From assembly GCF_000524195.1 (NCBI RefSeq), contig NW_020170388.1:1221333-1285332 (forward strand): a DNA stretch of 64,000 bases, given 5' to 3'. The position numbers and the translations under genes are program-made. Below, piece after piece: positions 27,201 through 42,298 of the stretch. The stretch comes from Echinococcus granulosus. Taxonomy: Eukaryota > Platyhelminthes > Cestoda > Cyclophyllidea > Taeniidae. The notes below the pieces were generated by a model. It made no database searches. It had not been told where the DNA came from and saw only the letters and a list, made by a program, of their open reading frames with translations. Position 1 is the first letter of the stretch, and every line of letters begins with the position of its first letter.

Positions 27201-28289
27201 TATTGCATTTTGTATCATTTCCCGCCCTCATCTCCCAGTTTCATTCACCCGGGTGATTATTATCTCTCCTTATTGTTATTTGGTCACATGCAAAGTGGAG
27301 TGGGCGGTTGGGGAAAAAGAGGTAGATGCTAGCAGCGAGGTGCCTAGAGCTGGTATTATTCTTGGCATACGGAGTCAAAATCGTTGTGTAAGGATAAAGT
27401 TCATTGCAAATCCAGATTCTGTTGTGAAAGGAGTAGATTAGTAGATTATAGTGGTTGCCTTCTGCGTTTTTAGCTTTGTTTTATAAAATCCTCACATACT
27501 CGTTTAATAACCTTGTGTCGGCTTTTGGTGCGAATCAAGTTCGTAATTCAAATCATACATTCGTTTCATTTTTACATCTACACTTTTGTTCATCATTTTA
27601 GCTGATTGTCAAAGGTCGGTAGTTTAAAAATATATGGAGGAAATCTTGTCTGTGATATTACTGAATTGTTTTGCCTGATTAATAGTCTCTGATTGGCTGT
27701 CTTTCTTGCCCGATGACGAAAGAGATGGGGCTTTTGTTATACATTAAAGAACCTCCTACGTTTTTGAAGGAAGGGGCATTCGTTGATTCAAATTTGCAAT
27801 TTTTGCCAAGGTATCCAGCGCAGCATTGAGAACGGTGCAATAAGTATGCTCCTACTTTGTGTTTTAATAGACAACTAGGCCAAATAATAGCTATTTCTTT
27901 TACGTTCTGTGACAGAATTCTGGCATTTTTTTCGCAAATAGTTCTCTAATTGATGCCAAATAAGGACACTTTATGGACGGGATTGAAAACCTCTGTAATA
28001 GTGCCACTTTTCTCTTTACTTTGATCAATTTTTATTTGATTTCAGTGCCGAAGCTCTTGATCCGGTAGAGATTCTGAGTGAATTCACCCATCGGAGTATT
28101 GAAGACATCCTCTCCCTCTCTCTCGGTCGTCGACGTCGACTACTAGCTAGTTTAGTACGCGCGGCCAAGTCGACCAACTACACACTGCTACGACTGAACA
28201 ACGAGTTGGCGGGCGAGTTGCAGGAGCTCTGCGATCAGCACATTAGTTTGAGTGCGCAGGTTCGGCATCTCTCGGGGATGAGAACCTGA
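12203..28289 (+). CDS. Unrecognised acidic Ser-rich protein with C-terminal coiled coil, 6 exons, 549 residues
   Basis: Six exons (12203-12281, 12354-12915, 14046-14126, 18649-18989, 24091-24433, 28046-28289) sum to 1,650 bp and keep one frame through junctions of phases 1, 2, 2, 1 and 2, ending in TGA. I do not recognise the family. Visible features: acidic Ser region at about 90-110; a region without low-complexity sequence at about 130-240, including a positively charged helix (LASLYKKIVHRLLRLEYF); basic patch RRRKLK at 311-316, which could be a nuclear signal; acidic run TDDEDEEEEEDDD at 376-388; Ser-rich stretch at 433-454. The last exon (470-549) has GRRRRL followed by leucine-spaced helix, a plausible coiled coil. 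There is no signal peptide or membrane segment. A nuclear or scaffold role is inference only. Exon 1 is the least certain part. Confidence 0.82.
12354..12915 (+). CDS. 549-residue protein, exon 2
   Basis: 562 bp between acceptor gtttctag and donor gtgagt, open throughout, phase 1 in and phase 2 out. It encodes the N-terminal Ser-rich part, the acidic stretch with ASDDDEGND, and the conserved-looking block EYMMLTSIPRRREFSEQF to FPKQFGLPSS. Confidence 0.88.
14046..14126 (+). CDS. 549-residue protein, exon 3
   Basis: 81 bp between acceptor ttgcag and a strong gtaagt donor. Phase 2 in and out fits both neighbours. The product CGPKLASLYKKIVHRLLRLE is helical and basic. Skipping this exon would also keep the frame, so it could be alternatively spliced. 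Confidence 0.8.
14440..14650 (+). repeat. Diverged dispersed repeat in intron 3, pair with 20420-20640
   Basis: A 38-nt core (about 14541-14578, starting gtagtttaatcttgtctatt) matches about 20508-20545 at 32 positions, and all six differences are transitions. Weaker matches extend on both sides, for example a cttattttca-like block upstream. Borders are approximate and no ends or target duplication are visible. Confidence 0.5.
18649..18989 (+). CDS. 549-residue protein, exon 4
   Basis: 341 bp between acceptor atccacag and donor gtgagt. It encodes DSDADMMLTEAEYCLAAHLA, a Gln- and Ser-rich stretch, the basic patch RRRKLK, and an acidic end (YLENEEDDCHD). An antisense frame also stays open here, but it lacks the splice structure. 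Confidence 0.88.
18990..24090 (+). other. Intron 4 of the 549-residue protein gene (5.1 kb)
   Basis: Apart from the repeat at 20420-20640, no feature is supported. A 126-codon antisense open frame (22614-22994) and a 107-codon sense frame (20094-20417) are present, but both are within chance length for this sequence. Confidence 0.6.
20420..20640 (+). repeat. Diverged dispersed repeat in intron 4, pair with 14440-14650
   Basis: Second member of the intronic repeat pair; its core begins gtggtttaaccttgtctact. Same orientation as the first copy and the host gene. Family unknown. Confidence 0.5.
24091..24433 (+). CDS. 549-residue protein, exon 5
   Basis: 343 bp after acceptor atcgacag. The phase (two bases AT, then CAT GAA GAT) is the only one giving an open frame into TDDEDEEEEEDDD and the Ser-rich run. 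Donor gtattg, phase 2. Confidence 0.87.
24434..28045 (+). other. Intron 5 of the 549-residue protein gene (3.6 kb)
   Basis: No repeat or RNA gene was recognised. Several open frames of 60-136 codons occur without motifs. Confidence 0.6.
28046..28289 (+). CDS. 549-residue protein, exon 6 with stop
   Basis: Acceptor gatttcag; 244 bp ending in TGA. It encodes ILSEFTHRSIEDILSLSLG, GRRRRL and a leucine-spaced helix (LLRLNNELAGELQEL) of probable coiled-coil type. Its codons are visibly more GC-rich than the flanking introns, as expected for a real exon. Confidence 0.88.
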
Positions 28290-28518
28290 AAAGAAGAAGA
28301 CGAATCCTTTTTCTTATTTCCGACATCTGTACGTAGCTTTGTATCACCCATGAGATTGGGAAATGTCGACTTCAATCCTTTTTTGCTGCCCCCGTCTGTG
28401 CCTTGCGTCTACCGCTCCACGTGTATTGGGGTTTACCTGATGAGGTGATTTTATCGAGTGGAAATCTGGATCAAGGGTTTGGGGGATCTGCGGTTATGCT
28501 GTTTGGCGGCTGAGTCTG

Positions 28519-28604
28519 GTGGGAACGGGGGGGGGGGGGCGTTAGGAGGGTGGGGTAGGGCATTCGGTGATGTTGAGCTTTTAAGGTGCGGTGGGGGAGG
28601 GGGA
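28519..28604 (+). promoter_or_regulatory. G-rich tract with quadruplex potential downstream of the 549-residue gene
   Basis: G runs at 28521-28523, 28527-28539 (13 in a row), 28548-28550, 28552-28555 and 28558-28560 form a dense quadruplex-type motif, with a second G-rich cluster at 28593-28603. It lies 230-315 nt after the stop codon, before a candidate ATTAAA at 28632, so it may be in the 3' UTR. The 13-G run could also be miscounted by sequencing. Confidence 0.6.
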
Positions 28605-28631
28605 TCCTGATCGGAGCTTTAAACAGCCAGG

Positions 28632-28637
28632 ATTAAA
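28632..28637 (+). terminator. Candidate polyadenylation signal ATTAAA
   Basis: The first ATTAAA-type hexamer I noticed after the stop at 28289, about 340 nt downstream. Position and hexamer are plausible; no cleavage-site evidence exists. Confidence 0.35.
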
Positions 28638-28699
28638 GTGCATGGCATTTAGTACGATATCGTATCTCCAAATGTCACAAAATTTTTGTCTTCTAAGAC

Positions 28700-31600
28700 C
28701 AGTGTATTGGTTTATTTGAAGCAGAGTGGTATTACAGTAGTTGAACTGCTGGCGTTAGAAGATATATTAGCACATAATAATTGAATTCTAATAAGAACGC
28801 AAAGATTATATGCGTTGCATTATAATTTGTAAGACAGAATTTTATTTTTCCATATTTGACAATTCTGTTTTACGCAGCCATTTGGGTAGTTTACACAGGA
28901 ACATCTCTCATCCAATTGGGTAATGAGTGACCTAATGGTACTACTTCAGTTTGAAATAGAATGAACAACGAAAAAGACGTGACGCCTGATTACTCTTTCA
29001 AGGTAACAAAACACTTTGATTGCTGCTCAACCTAGTTGGCTCGCCTATTTTATATCACTTCCAACCTAAAACTTGAAACAAACTCTATGCTTTTGGTCGA
29101 TTTTGTTCAGGAACTTGTTTTTACATCGTCGCTTTGCAGTCATGATAAATTCGCTTTAGAGGATGATATTTTTATAGGGCTTATTAGCTTAAGCACTATC
29201 TACTTGGTGTTTGTTTGTCCATATTAAGACCTACGACCTCAAGTACAGAAGCTGGGAATTTATTATTATTTTTGCACAAAATTTTAGTGAGTCAAAACAC
29301 CTTTTTAAGCCTGTATTACCTTGCTCTTAAGTCAGTTTTTTATGTGTTTCGACGCTTTACTGATTTTAATTTGTCTTTCTTAAGCTGCTTTGAGGGAACC
29401 GAATTTTGAGAATATTTATTTACTCAGTGAAACCAGGGTATAATCTTCCTTGATTTCTGTCATTTTTTCCTTTTTTGCAAGATCTTTATATAGTTTGGCT
29501 TTACTAAGACTTGCTGAACGTCGGTTGTATGTGATTTATATGAAGTGCTTCTTTATTCCACTCCCACATAATGCAAATTTGATCCACTTCTCAACCGTGA
29601 AACCAAAGTTTGTTAAACCTACGTTTATTCTTACAATCTAGGCACACCCTTTTTAAATGATTATTTGAAACGAACTGCACAATTGTGTTGCAATTTCTTT
29701 TAAAGCGACGATGAGTTTGATTCCATAAAGTTAAGTTTTTTGACTTAATTTATTTACAAATGCACAGATTAGCAAGGATGCCTTAGAAATCTGCATGATT
29801 TGCTCGAGTAATTTAAGGGTTTTTTGCAAATTGAAAGGCAAAGCCATATATTAACTTATACTTAAAATACTTCCTTTTCTTTTTAAAGGAGAAGGTTGCA
29901 TGTTTTCTTAGCTTAATTCACTTTGGCTTGTACTACTGGATTTAACATCTTTAGTTTATAAATGGAACTACTATTTAAACTTGAAATAAGGATTCTAACC
30001 TTTTAGAAAGATGATATATTTAACCTGTTAGTATAGTACATGAGCTTGCAATTGAAAAACACAAGTCTGTCTTCGTGAGTGATAATTTCCTTTTCAGATC
30101 CGTGACTTCGAGGACTAGCCTTGTCCATAAATTTTTCTTAAGAATTCTGCCACTATCCAACAAAATTGTCGGCCTCTTAGAACAAAATAACCAGTAATCT
30201 AATGACTCTGGTCTGACTGTCCCATTCTAATAGCACAAAAGGCAAGTCCAAGACAAATGCAATAAATGCATCTTACTGCTGTATTTGAGAACTAATCTCG
30301 GGCCCATTGTAAAATTTTAACCACTAGTAAAGCACAAACGAACCAAGTATAAGTGGTTATCAGTTTAGAACCACACGAAATAAATCGGTATTTCCCTAGA
30401 TATACTAATAATTTTTTTTGCTAGTTAAAGAGTTTTATATCCATTATTCTGATAAGCTTGCTCGATCTCAAAGTTAGGCAGCTTGAACGATTTTTCTTGG
30501 AAGCAGTAGGAGGAAGAAGGGCGATAAATAAGTGCAAAAAACCCACTAAAGCAAAGTCAATATTTTTTAAAGGAAACCATTTTAGATTGGCTTAAAGTCA
30601 ACCAAATTTTTAAAGTTCCTTTATCACTGATTTATACCAAAAGGGTAGGAAAAATCGCCTTAAAACACATTTGCACATTCCAATAACACAGTTCAAACAT
30701 ATTTATAATCTTGCTGATTAGAGTAATGTAGGACAGTCGCCTTATGAAGTTCACCAAATTACTAATCTTTTAAAAATCAATGTAGTGCAGGAAAATGCAC
30801 ATCAGTAGTTCAATTTCATAATCGTATTTCGAGAATAATTGCCTTTGTTTACACTAGCTGCGGCACTGCAAAACCAAAAAAAAACATTTTTCTACAAAGT
30901 CCTTTTAATATACTTATTAATTAGGCCAATTTTTTAAGAGTATTGTTAAAATTTCGGTGGAATTTTCAACTTTATATTTTAAATTGGTTTCAGCTATATA
31001 TATATCTGATATACGTATGCATATGCACAAATAATTGTTTGAAGCAATTTTTTTCATAGTATATAAATTGCAAACCACTGGTATACCTTGATTAACACCA
31101 TAAGTTTATAATTTCTGCATATCACACGCAAGAAATCAGAGTGTATTTATTAGTTCTTAAGGAATCGAAATAGCAACAATCTGAACTTAAATTATATTGC
31201 TTCTCCGTAGAAAACTCGGTTTTACTTTCTGCAATAAAAAGATGCTTTTATGGTACGAACATTTCTTGCAAATTTTTACGGCTAGGAATGAATGCTACAA
31301 AGAACTAAAAAATATGCACAAATTTGTTTGAAGCTGATCTAATTATTCACAGCTAAAAGTTTCGACATGTTAAGACAAAGTTAATTTACCCAATTACAAC
31401 ATGCCATTCCTCACTATTATCAATAATGAAGTTTCCTTTTGAGGCACCTTCATAAGGCAGCTATTCTGAGTGATTCATGACCAAAAGCAAATTGTATTGC
31501 TATCCCATCTGAATTGCCATACCTTCTATGTATGAAGTTATACAAGAAGATTCTGCAGCTTTTGGACCAAGTTTGACTCGGTTTGTAAAGTGGAAGACAA

Positions 31601-34600
31601 GCTCAAAGCACATCCATCAAAGTGATCGAAATATGATTGGATGGTGGAAGTCTAGATTAATGCACATAACATTTTTAGGTCACTGCTGAAAGTTATACCA
31701 AAAGCTGCACAAACTTAATGGGGAAAATTGCTATAGGGCGGTATTGCTTAACAACAAAGTGTACGGAATAAATGACCACGGACTCTACTAGCTACTACCA
31801 ATATTCTTAATGGAACATGAAAGCGCAAAGGAACGAATTGCTTTAGTCATGTTTGCTGATTTGCTTTTTGTATTTGTGCAGGAAAATTCACAGTCCATTT
31901 GCTTTTCATGCCTCATTGTTTGTGAGTACAGTATTCTTACACTCTAGCAACAACTTACATAAGTAATTTACATTTTATAGTAGAAACGGTACATTATATT
32001 CCTTTCAAAACATGCAAAGAAGGTAGCTTAGCCCATAAAATTCTTTTCCTTGAGATCCTATAAGAACAGGGTGAAAGTGATGATGAGTGTCTTCTTCGAC
32101 TTATCTTCCGGTCAAACAAAGTTGTGGTTTATGCATAGTGAAAAAAAGACAAAACAAACTGTTTTCCATACATTAAAAAAATGTGCCTTAACTCAAATGC
32201 TTAAACACTTTAACGTCATTTAAAATAATTTTCTTGGTAAACTCAGAAGCTTACACATTTAAAAGTGTTTAAAACAAAGTCCTAAATTTTAATCTGGGTA
32301 TAAAACTACCTCAGCAGTTTGAGCTAAAAGTCCACAATGTTAATGAATCATAAGTATTTGGTGTATTCACCCCAAAAAGATAAATTTTGTTAGTTTTTGC
32401 CAGTTTTGCTTATTTTTACATGAAACTGTTGTTGAGCTTTGAAGAAAGTTTTGCGTCAGCTGGCAGCATCTATACTTCACTGCGATAACATATGGACCCA
32501 AGAAAATCTAGTCATACTTACCATACCTCTTCAAATCTTCATAAAGTGCAGACAGAGGGATTTAAATTTGCCAAATACAACAATTTCTCTACCAATGCTT
32601 ACATTTTCGAGCAAATAAGCTTGAGATTTAAAGACTAGAACCAGAAACAATTTGCCGATTAAAGTTGCAGTTTTGAAATTTCCAATTTTCTTCCTGGTCA
32701 AATTAAGTCGCTGGCTTTCCGGAGTAGTTCTTATTTTTGAGTTATAAATTTAAGTCATAATTTTTACAAAGAATCGATTTTTGAGCCATTAAAATAACTC
32801 CTTCTGCCTAAACTCTGACCTTACCTATTAAGTAAACTGACAGCGATTCTTTTGACAGTTTTTAAAAGAGAATACTTAATCGCTTTCCTAGAAGGATCTG
32901 AAATAGTATTAACTCGTTATAGGAAATAAAAGTTATGCTTGATTACGTTAATTCAAAATGAGGAATTACACTGTTGTTTGGACAACCAGACACAGCGATA
33001 AACATAAAAATATTCGTTACCGCTTATTTGTTAACTAAATAAGGCATCACTTCGTCTTTTGCAGCCTACCTTAAATGGCATCTTTTCTTGTAATGCGCAT
33101 TGCTGATGCATTGCTGCCCCTACATACGCATAGCTTGAAACTCTTTGCTTCGTACCTTATCACCTGTTCCCATTTCATTGTTAGTGATTATTTTTACCTA
33201 CTTTACAACAAAGAAGTTAGTGTTGAGGACTCATGGATTGGCACTTTTATGAGTCTCTGTCAGTTACTTAGATCCCATCTGGGACGCAAAACATACACAT
33301 ATAATGCCGAACTTGTAGTGACTGTAAACCGGAGCACAAAAAGGACAAATTCTCTAAATAAACCTTCCCTAAACTCATTTGTCTTGTATTTATGATTGCG
33401 ACTGGAAGTTAGAAACACTGCCTCCACAATGAAGGTATGACAATGTAAGGATTTTTAGACCTCTGCGCAGAAAGCTCTAGGGAGGATGACACACAGTGAG
33501 ATAATTTTGCACTTCCGGAACTATCTATACCCACAAAAAGTACATGGAGAGGTAGTGCTCATCCTTAGGATAATTTATTTATAAATCCCGCAGCAATATT
33601 CTTTTAAACCAGGACTTTCGCATTTTTATTTGTAAGAAGGTGAATTTTTTGGATGTTTTATTAAATCTACGAAAGCAATTAAATCTTATATTTCGTGACA
33701 AAACATGTATTTGTAATATGTGATAGCGGCGTCAACTAACATCTCATTATAATCATACCGTTCTAATTAAGTGGCAGTTAGTTGAATGCAGCCACTACTG
33801 CTTTGACAAACTAGGTGAATGGTGCTTTAAGTGTAATAAAAAAGACTGACTCTGGAATTATCCGTAACCATCATTGTACTTTGAAAGAGTGAACTTTAGC
33901 ATTACCTTTACAATTAGTTGTCTGTGGGGTCGAAAGGAACAGAAAATTAAAAAATGCCCAATTCTAAGACCTACTGTTTAGTACATGTTTATATAAACCT
34001 GCCTTTTGGTGAAAACTTTGTTGAATCTTATTTTATCGAATCATAATATCGCTTTACTCCTGCTAATTAGTGTGCCATGTCAATTCAAAAATAACCATAA
34101 ATTTAAAATTTTATATCTAAATGCTAAAAAGTGACAGTCGAAATGAATGACAGGTCAAATAGAGATGCATCTCAACTTTTTGAAATAATTCAGGATTTAC
34201 AAGAATAACAGCTGACATACTTATTGCTTCAAAGTTCTTCTTCTATATATACAGCAATTAAATATGCCTTTTTCACATTCAGGTTAAATAAAATGCATAG
34301 TGAGTGAGCCCTCTTTGCATTGGAAGCTGGCTTTATCTTCACTCATATCCTCCTTTAATATTTAATGCTTAGCTTACAAATTTGTGGTAAAGTTATACAT
34401 TTCGGGTTCCCCCTAAAACATCCATGGAAGTAAAAAAACACTTTAGATCTGCGAACTAGTTTGGTATCTGACTACTGGATATCCCTAAGGAGTAATGAAA
34501 GTTTACCAAAACAATTCAAAAGGCTTGCATAAAACGTAATGTAAACTTGGGATAATTGTTACTGTAGAAGACCTCGTGAACACAAAGTGGCCAGGAAAAT

Positions 34601-34632
34601 AATTGAAAATGCTCAACTAAACTGTATTTTAG
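28700..34632. other. AT-rich DNA between genes, including the probable upstream part of the Rab gene
   Basis: No coding exon could be recognised. The first coding exon of the Rab gene (N-terminal residues before the P-loop) should lie here or nearby, but it is too short and variable to pick by eye. Confidence 0.55.
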
Positions 34633-39259
<4,627 letters not shown>

Positions 39260-42042
39260 GTATGTTGCTACTTTGTAATCACACTTATAAAACTGAAGTC
39301 GTTGACAAGTTACAGATAATAATAGTAACTTATAATGATAAATAATACCCCTATGGCGCCTCCAAATAATGACCCAATTAAACAGACTTCAACTCATTTT
39401 TGAGTCACGACTTTTTTTCCCTAAATCAGAACAAAAGGAAACAGAAGGAGGCGCACTGACCAGCTGTTCGTGTTGGCTCAAAGAATTGTCCATAGCGCTT
39501 TTACTGTGACAATGCCTTACCTTATATATCTCTAGAAGCCGTAATAGTGGAAGCCTGCCACTTTGAATGGGATGTTTTAACTTTATGAAGTTAGGCTGCT
39601 TTTGGTAGTGATGTAGTATTGGAGTCCCCTCCGTATATTTCTTAAATTTTACAACAAATCTTGTAATTTCCTTTTTGGTTGCATTGTAGTAATAACATGC
39701 CTCCCACAGGTTGAAGTATTGGCGAAACAATTCACAAAAATTATACCCCATGTATAAATATCCTCCTTCAAAGCAATCTGCTGTCCCAAATACCTGACTG
39801 CGTATTCTTTGTAAAGTATAATGCGTTTAAATTCATCATTTCATTTTTCTGAACATGAAAGTGGCTATTATCAAAATTTTTACCAACATTTGCTAAGCTC
39901 CTACCCGAAATAAGCAAAATTTTTCCAAAACGCAATCGCAATAATTTTTTGTAAATAATACAGTCTGCTCATTTTATACATGTCACTTGCTCCAAAATTT
40001 TTGCAAAACCTTAATTTTTATCAAAGCTTTGACCTCTTAAACTTTTAACGTGCATAGGGCCCACGCAGTGGAAATCGCTGTTAGTTTTGGGGCCACTGTC
40101 ACCGCGCAGCCATTCAAACTACCTTAGCATTGGAAAACGGTTGACACTGTCTAAGTACATTTTTGTGTTTTTATCCCAAATGACAAAACGTGTAAACATC
40201 TTAATTACGTAAATCACTCAATGTCAACATGCCTTCGGTTTGACGTCTAGTCACCACGAGAACAGAGGCGAATGTTACTTCCCGGGCCATTAATACAAGC
40301 TAGTGTTTAGAGTATCTTTTGCCGCCAAAACAAAATATGAATTCTCTCACAGTGTAGTAATTAATGTCAAAATAATACTCTAAGTCAGATTCTTGGCTAT
40401 ATTTAAACTATCCACCTGCATCAGTTCTTTAATTCGCTATTCTCACTTTCTTTACAGTTTATGAACACAACGCTGTGCTATGAAAATCTCATGTAAAAAG
40501 TAAAACACAAATTATTAGCTAAAAAATTGGATAAATCCAATCCAACATACATCTGGAACTAAAATTTTATCTCTTTAAATGTGAAATTACTTCTTTAAAA
40601 TCGAGTAATCACAAGGTTAAACGTAAATGAGGACAGCAAACAATTCACATATTAATTCACTACATGGTTCAGAAGCAACTTTGCACCCTGATTAAAATGA
40701 TTTGTTATTGCTGTATCATTTCGAAAAACGTCCATAATGAAGATATTATTAGTAATTAAACAGAAGGAACGGCTGTAGGCAAAATGAGGATAATTCCAAG
40801 TTTTCAAGTCTGTCAAAAATATATTAGCAAACATCCGAGCCAGAAATGTCAAATTTAACCTCAATAAGTAACCTCCTTTGTCACAATTTCTAATTCAAAT
40901 AAACTTTAAAAATTGTGCTGAATGTCACCAGTACTGCTTTATTTAACGCTCCTTTTAGGAAAATGGGGCCCTCTTTTTGGAAACAAGTGCAAAAGCCGGA
41001 ACAAATGTTGACTCCGCCTTTCTTTCCATAACAAAGCAAGTTGATTTTCTCCTAAGGTTTTGTGACGAAGAATGAAACTCTGTTTTAACTAAATGAGCTA
41101 AGGAAATCAAGCAAATCCTGTTAGCTTGTTGTAGATTTTTGGTCATTTAATTAGCAATGTACATAAATCATAAATATTCAAGCTTTTACTAAAAAGGCTC
41201 TTGAGAGTTGCCAAGTCTACGTAGTAGAGTCAAACAGCGCGTCTATTGACGAAAGTTTTGCTTTTCCTTGGAGGATGCAGTGAAATTCTACATCCCTCAA
41301 GCACCATTTATACGGCCAATCCAGAGGCAGGAACAATAGCAAAACTCTCTTTGGATCAGCAATTAAATGTCAACCATTTCTGTCAGCCCAAATAGCCTCT
41401 TCGATGAGGTTTAAAAAAATTGCAAAAATACTTAGGACCTGATTTGAAACTAATAAGCTCATGTGCTATTTTGTCCAAAAGTTCTAAATACATTTAATCA
41501 ACTTTTTTAAATTTCACAAAAATTGGAGAATACAGAATCAAACACACAAATCGCCAAATCAATTTTAACTGTTATATCTGTTGCAGGAGTCTCATTCATA
41601 AGAGAGAGACTAGAGGGGTAGATAATTGTACGGAGAATCCGGGCAGAAAAATGGAACAGTCGAGGCAAATTTCACTGGCGGAAGAGCCAGACACAATAAA
41701 GCAACGTTTCATTCATTTGATGAAGTCATGTTGTTGAAAGATCTACCTTCTCCTACCGGCCAAATTTTGGAGCCCTTTTTCTGCTCAAATACAAACTATG
41801 TTCTTGGCTTTGTTTTGAATTGCATTTGCAAAATTTTTACGTGCGGATCACTTTTCTAGCTTGATTAAGAAGACGGGGCTATCCGTTTCTACATGGATAC
41901 ATAAACACTTACGGAAGGAATGTGGCCTAAGAATACATCAAGTTCCGAGTCACTTTAAAAATTGGCATGACGTGATGTAAGTAGTAATTTATCCACATTG
42001 TTCACAAAAAAGACAATGAGGCCGCTTGTTTTTGATTTGACT
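39260..42042. other. Intron or 3' region of the Rab-like locus, no exon recognised
   Basis: No G5 (ETSAK-type) segment was found by scanning Glu-Thr codon pairs on the plus strand. The stretch is loosely alignable with 61731-63789 of the decayed copy. Open frames of 120 codons antisense (39389-39751) and 77 codons sense (41626-41859) are not preserved in that copy. Confidence 0.6.
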
Positions 42043-42253
42043 ATAGAGTTCAAATGCCCCACTCAACTTAGCAAATATTTATTATTTAGATTTTATTTCA
42101 TTTTCCCATGTTGGCAGTTATTCACTTTACTGAATTTGTGAATTTATTACCATAGGAGATGGTTGCCGAAATTTCGTTTGGTTCTAGAAGAGCTTCCAAA
42201 ATCACAGCAGTGTAAATAGAAGACAGAAAAGTAGAGTGAATGACAACATACTG
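42043..42253 (+). repeat. 211-bp tract about 98% identical to 63790-64000
   Basis: Base-by-base comparison with 63790-64000 shows four substitutions and no indels at a constant offset of 21,747. Identity starts abruptly at atagagttcaaatg; sequence upstream in the two copies is only loosely alike. After 42253 no comparison is possible because the window ends. It contains the candidate last exon at 42156-42215. Confidence 0.9.
42156..42215 (+). CDS. Candidate terminal exon of the Rab-like gene
   Basis: After ttattaccatag a 20-codon frame (EMVAEISFGSRRASKITAV, stop TAA) follows in phase 0, matching the phase left by the G4 exon and giving GASLAA-EMVAEIS. AATAAA lies 78 nt after the stop. Against it: the result would lack an ETSAK-type G5 loop and C-terminal cysteines, which a working Rab needs. 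In the second frame (RWLPKFRLVLEELPKSQQCK, stop TAG) the single difference from the other copy is silent, whereas in the first it changes Arg to Gly. Either frame, or neither, may be real. Confidence 0.3.
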   Translation, partial: EMVAEISFGSRRASKITAV

Positions 42254-42292
42254 TATTACTGATGCCACTGGCTCGTCATGAGTTGGCTCCTA

Positions 42293-42298
42293 AATAAA
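42293..42298 (+). terminator. Candidate polyadenylation signal AATAAA of the Rab-like gene
   Basis: AATAAA in the sequence taaataaata, 78 nt after the candidate stop at 42213-42215. Hexamers like this are common by chance in AT-rich DNA. Confidence 0.3.

Noticed and set aside
39389..39751. 120-codon antisense open frame downstream of the Rab G4 exon
   Set aside because: The matching part of the decayed copy (about 62 kb) does not keep the frame, and no motif is seen.
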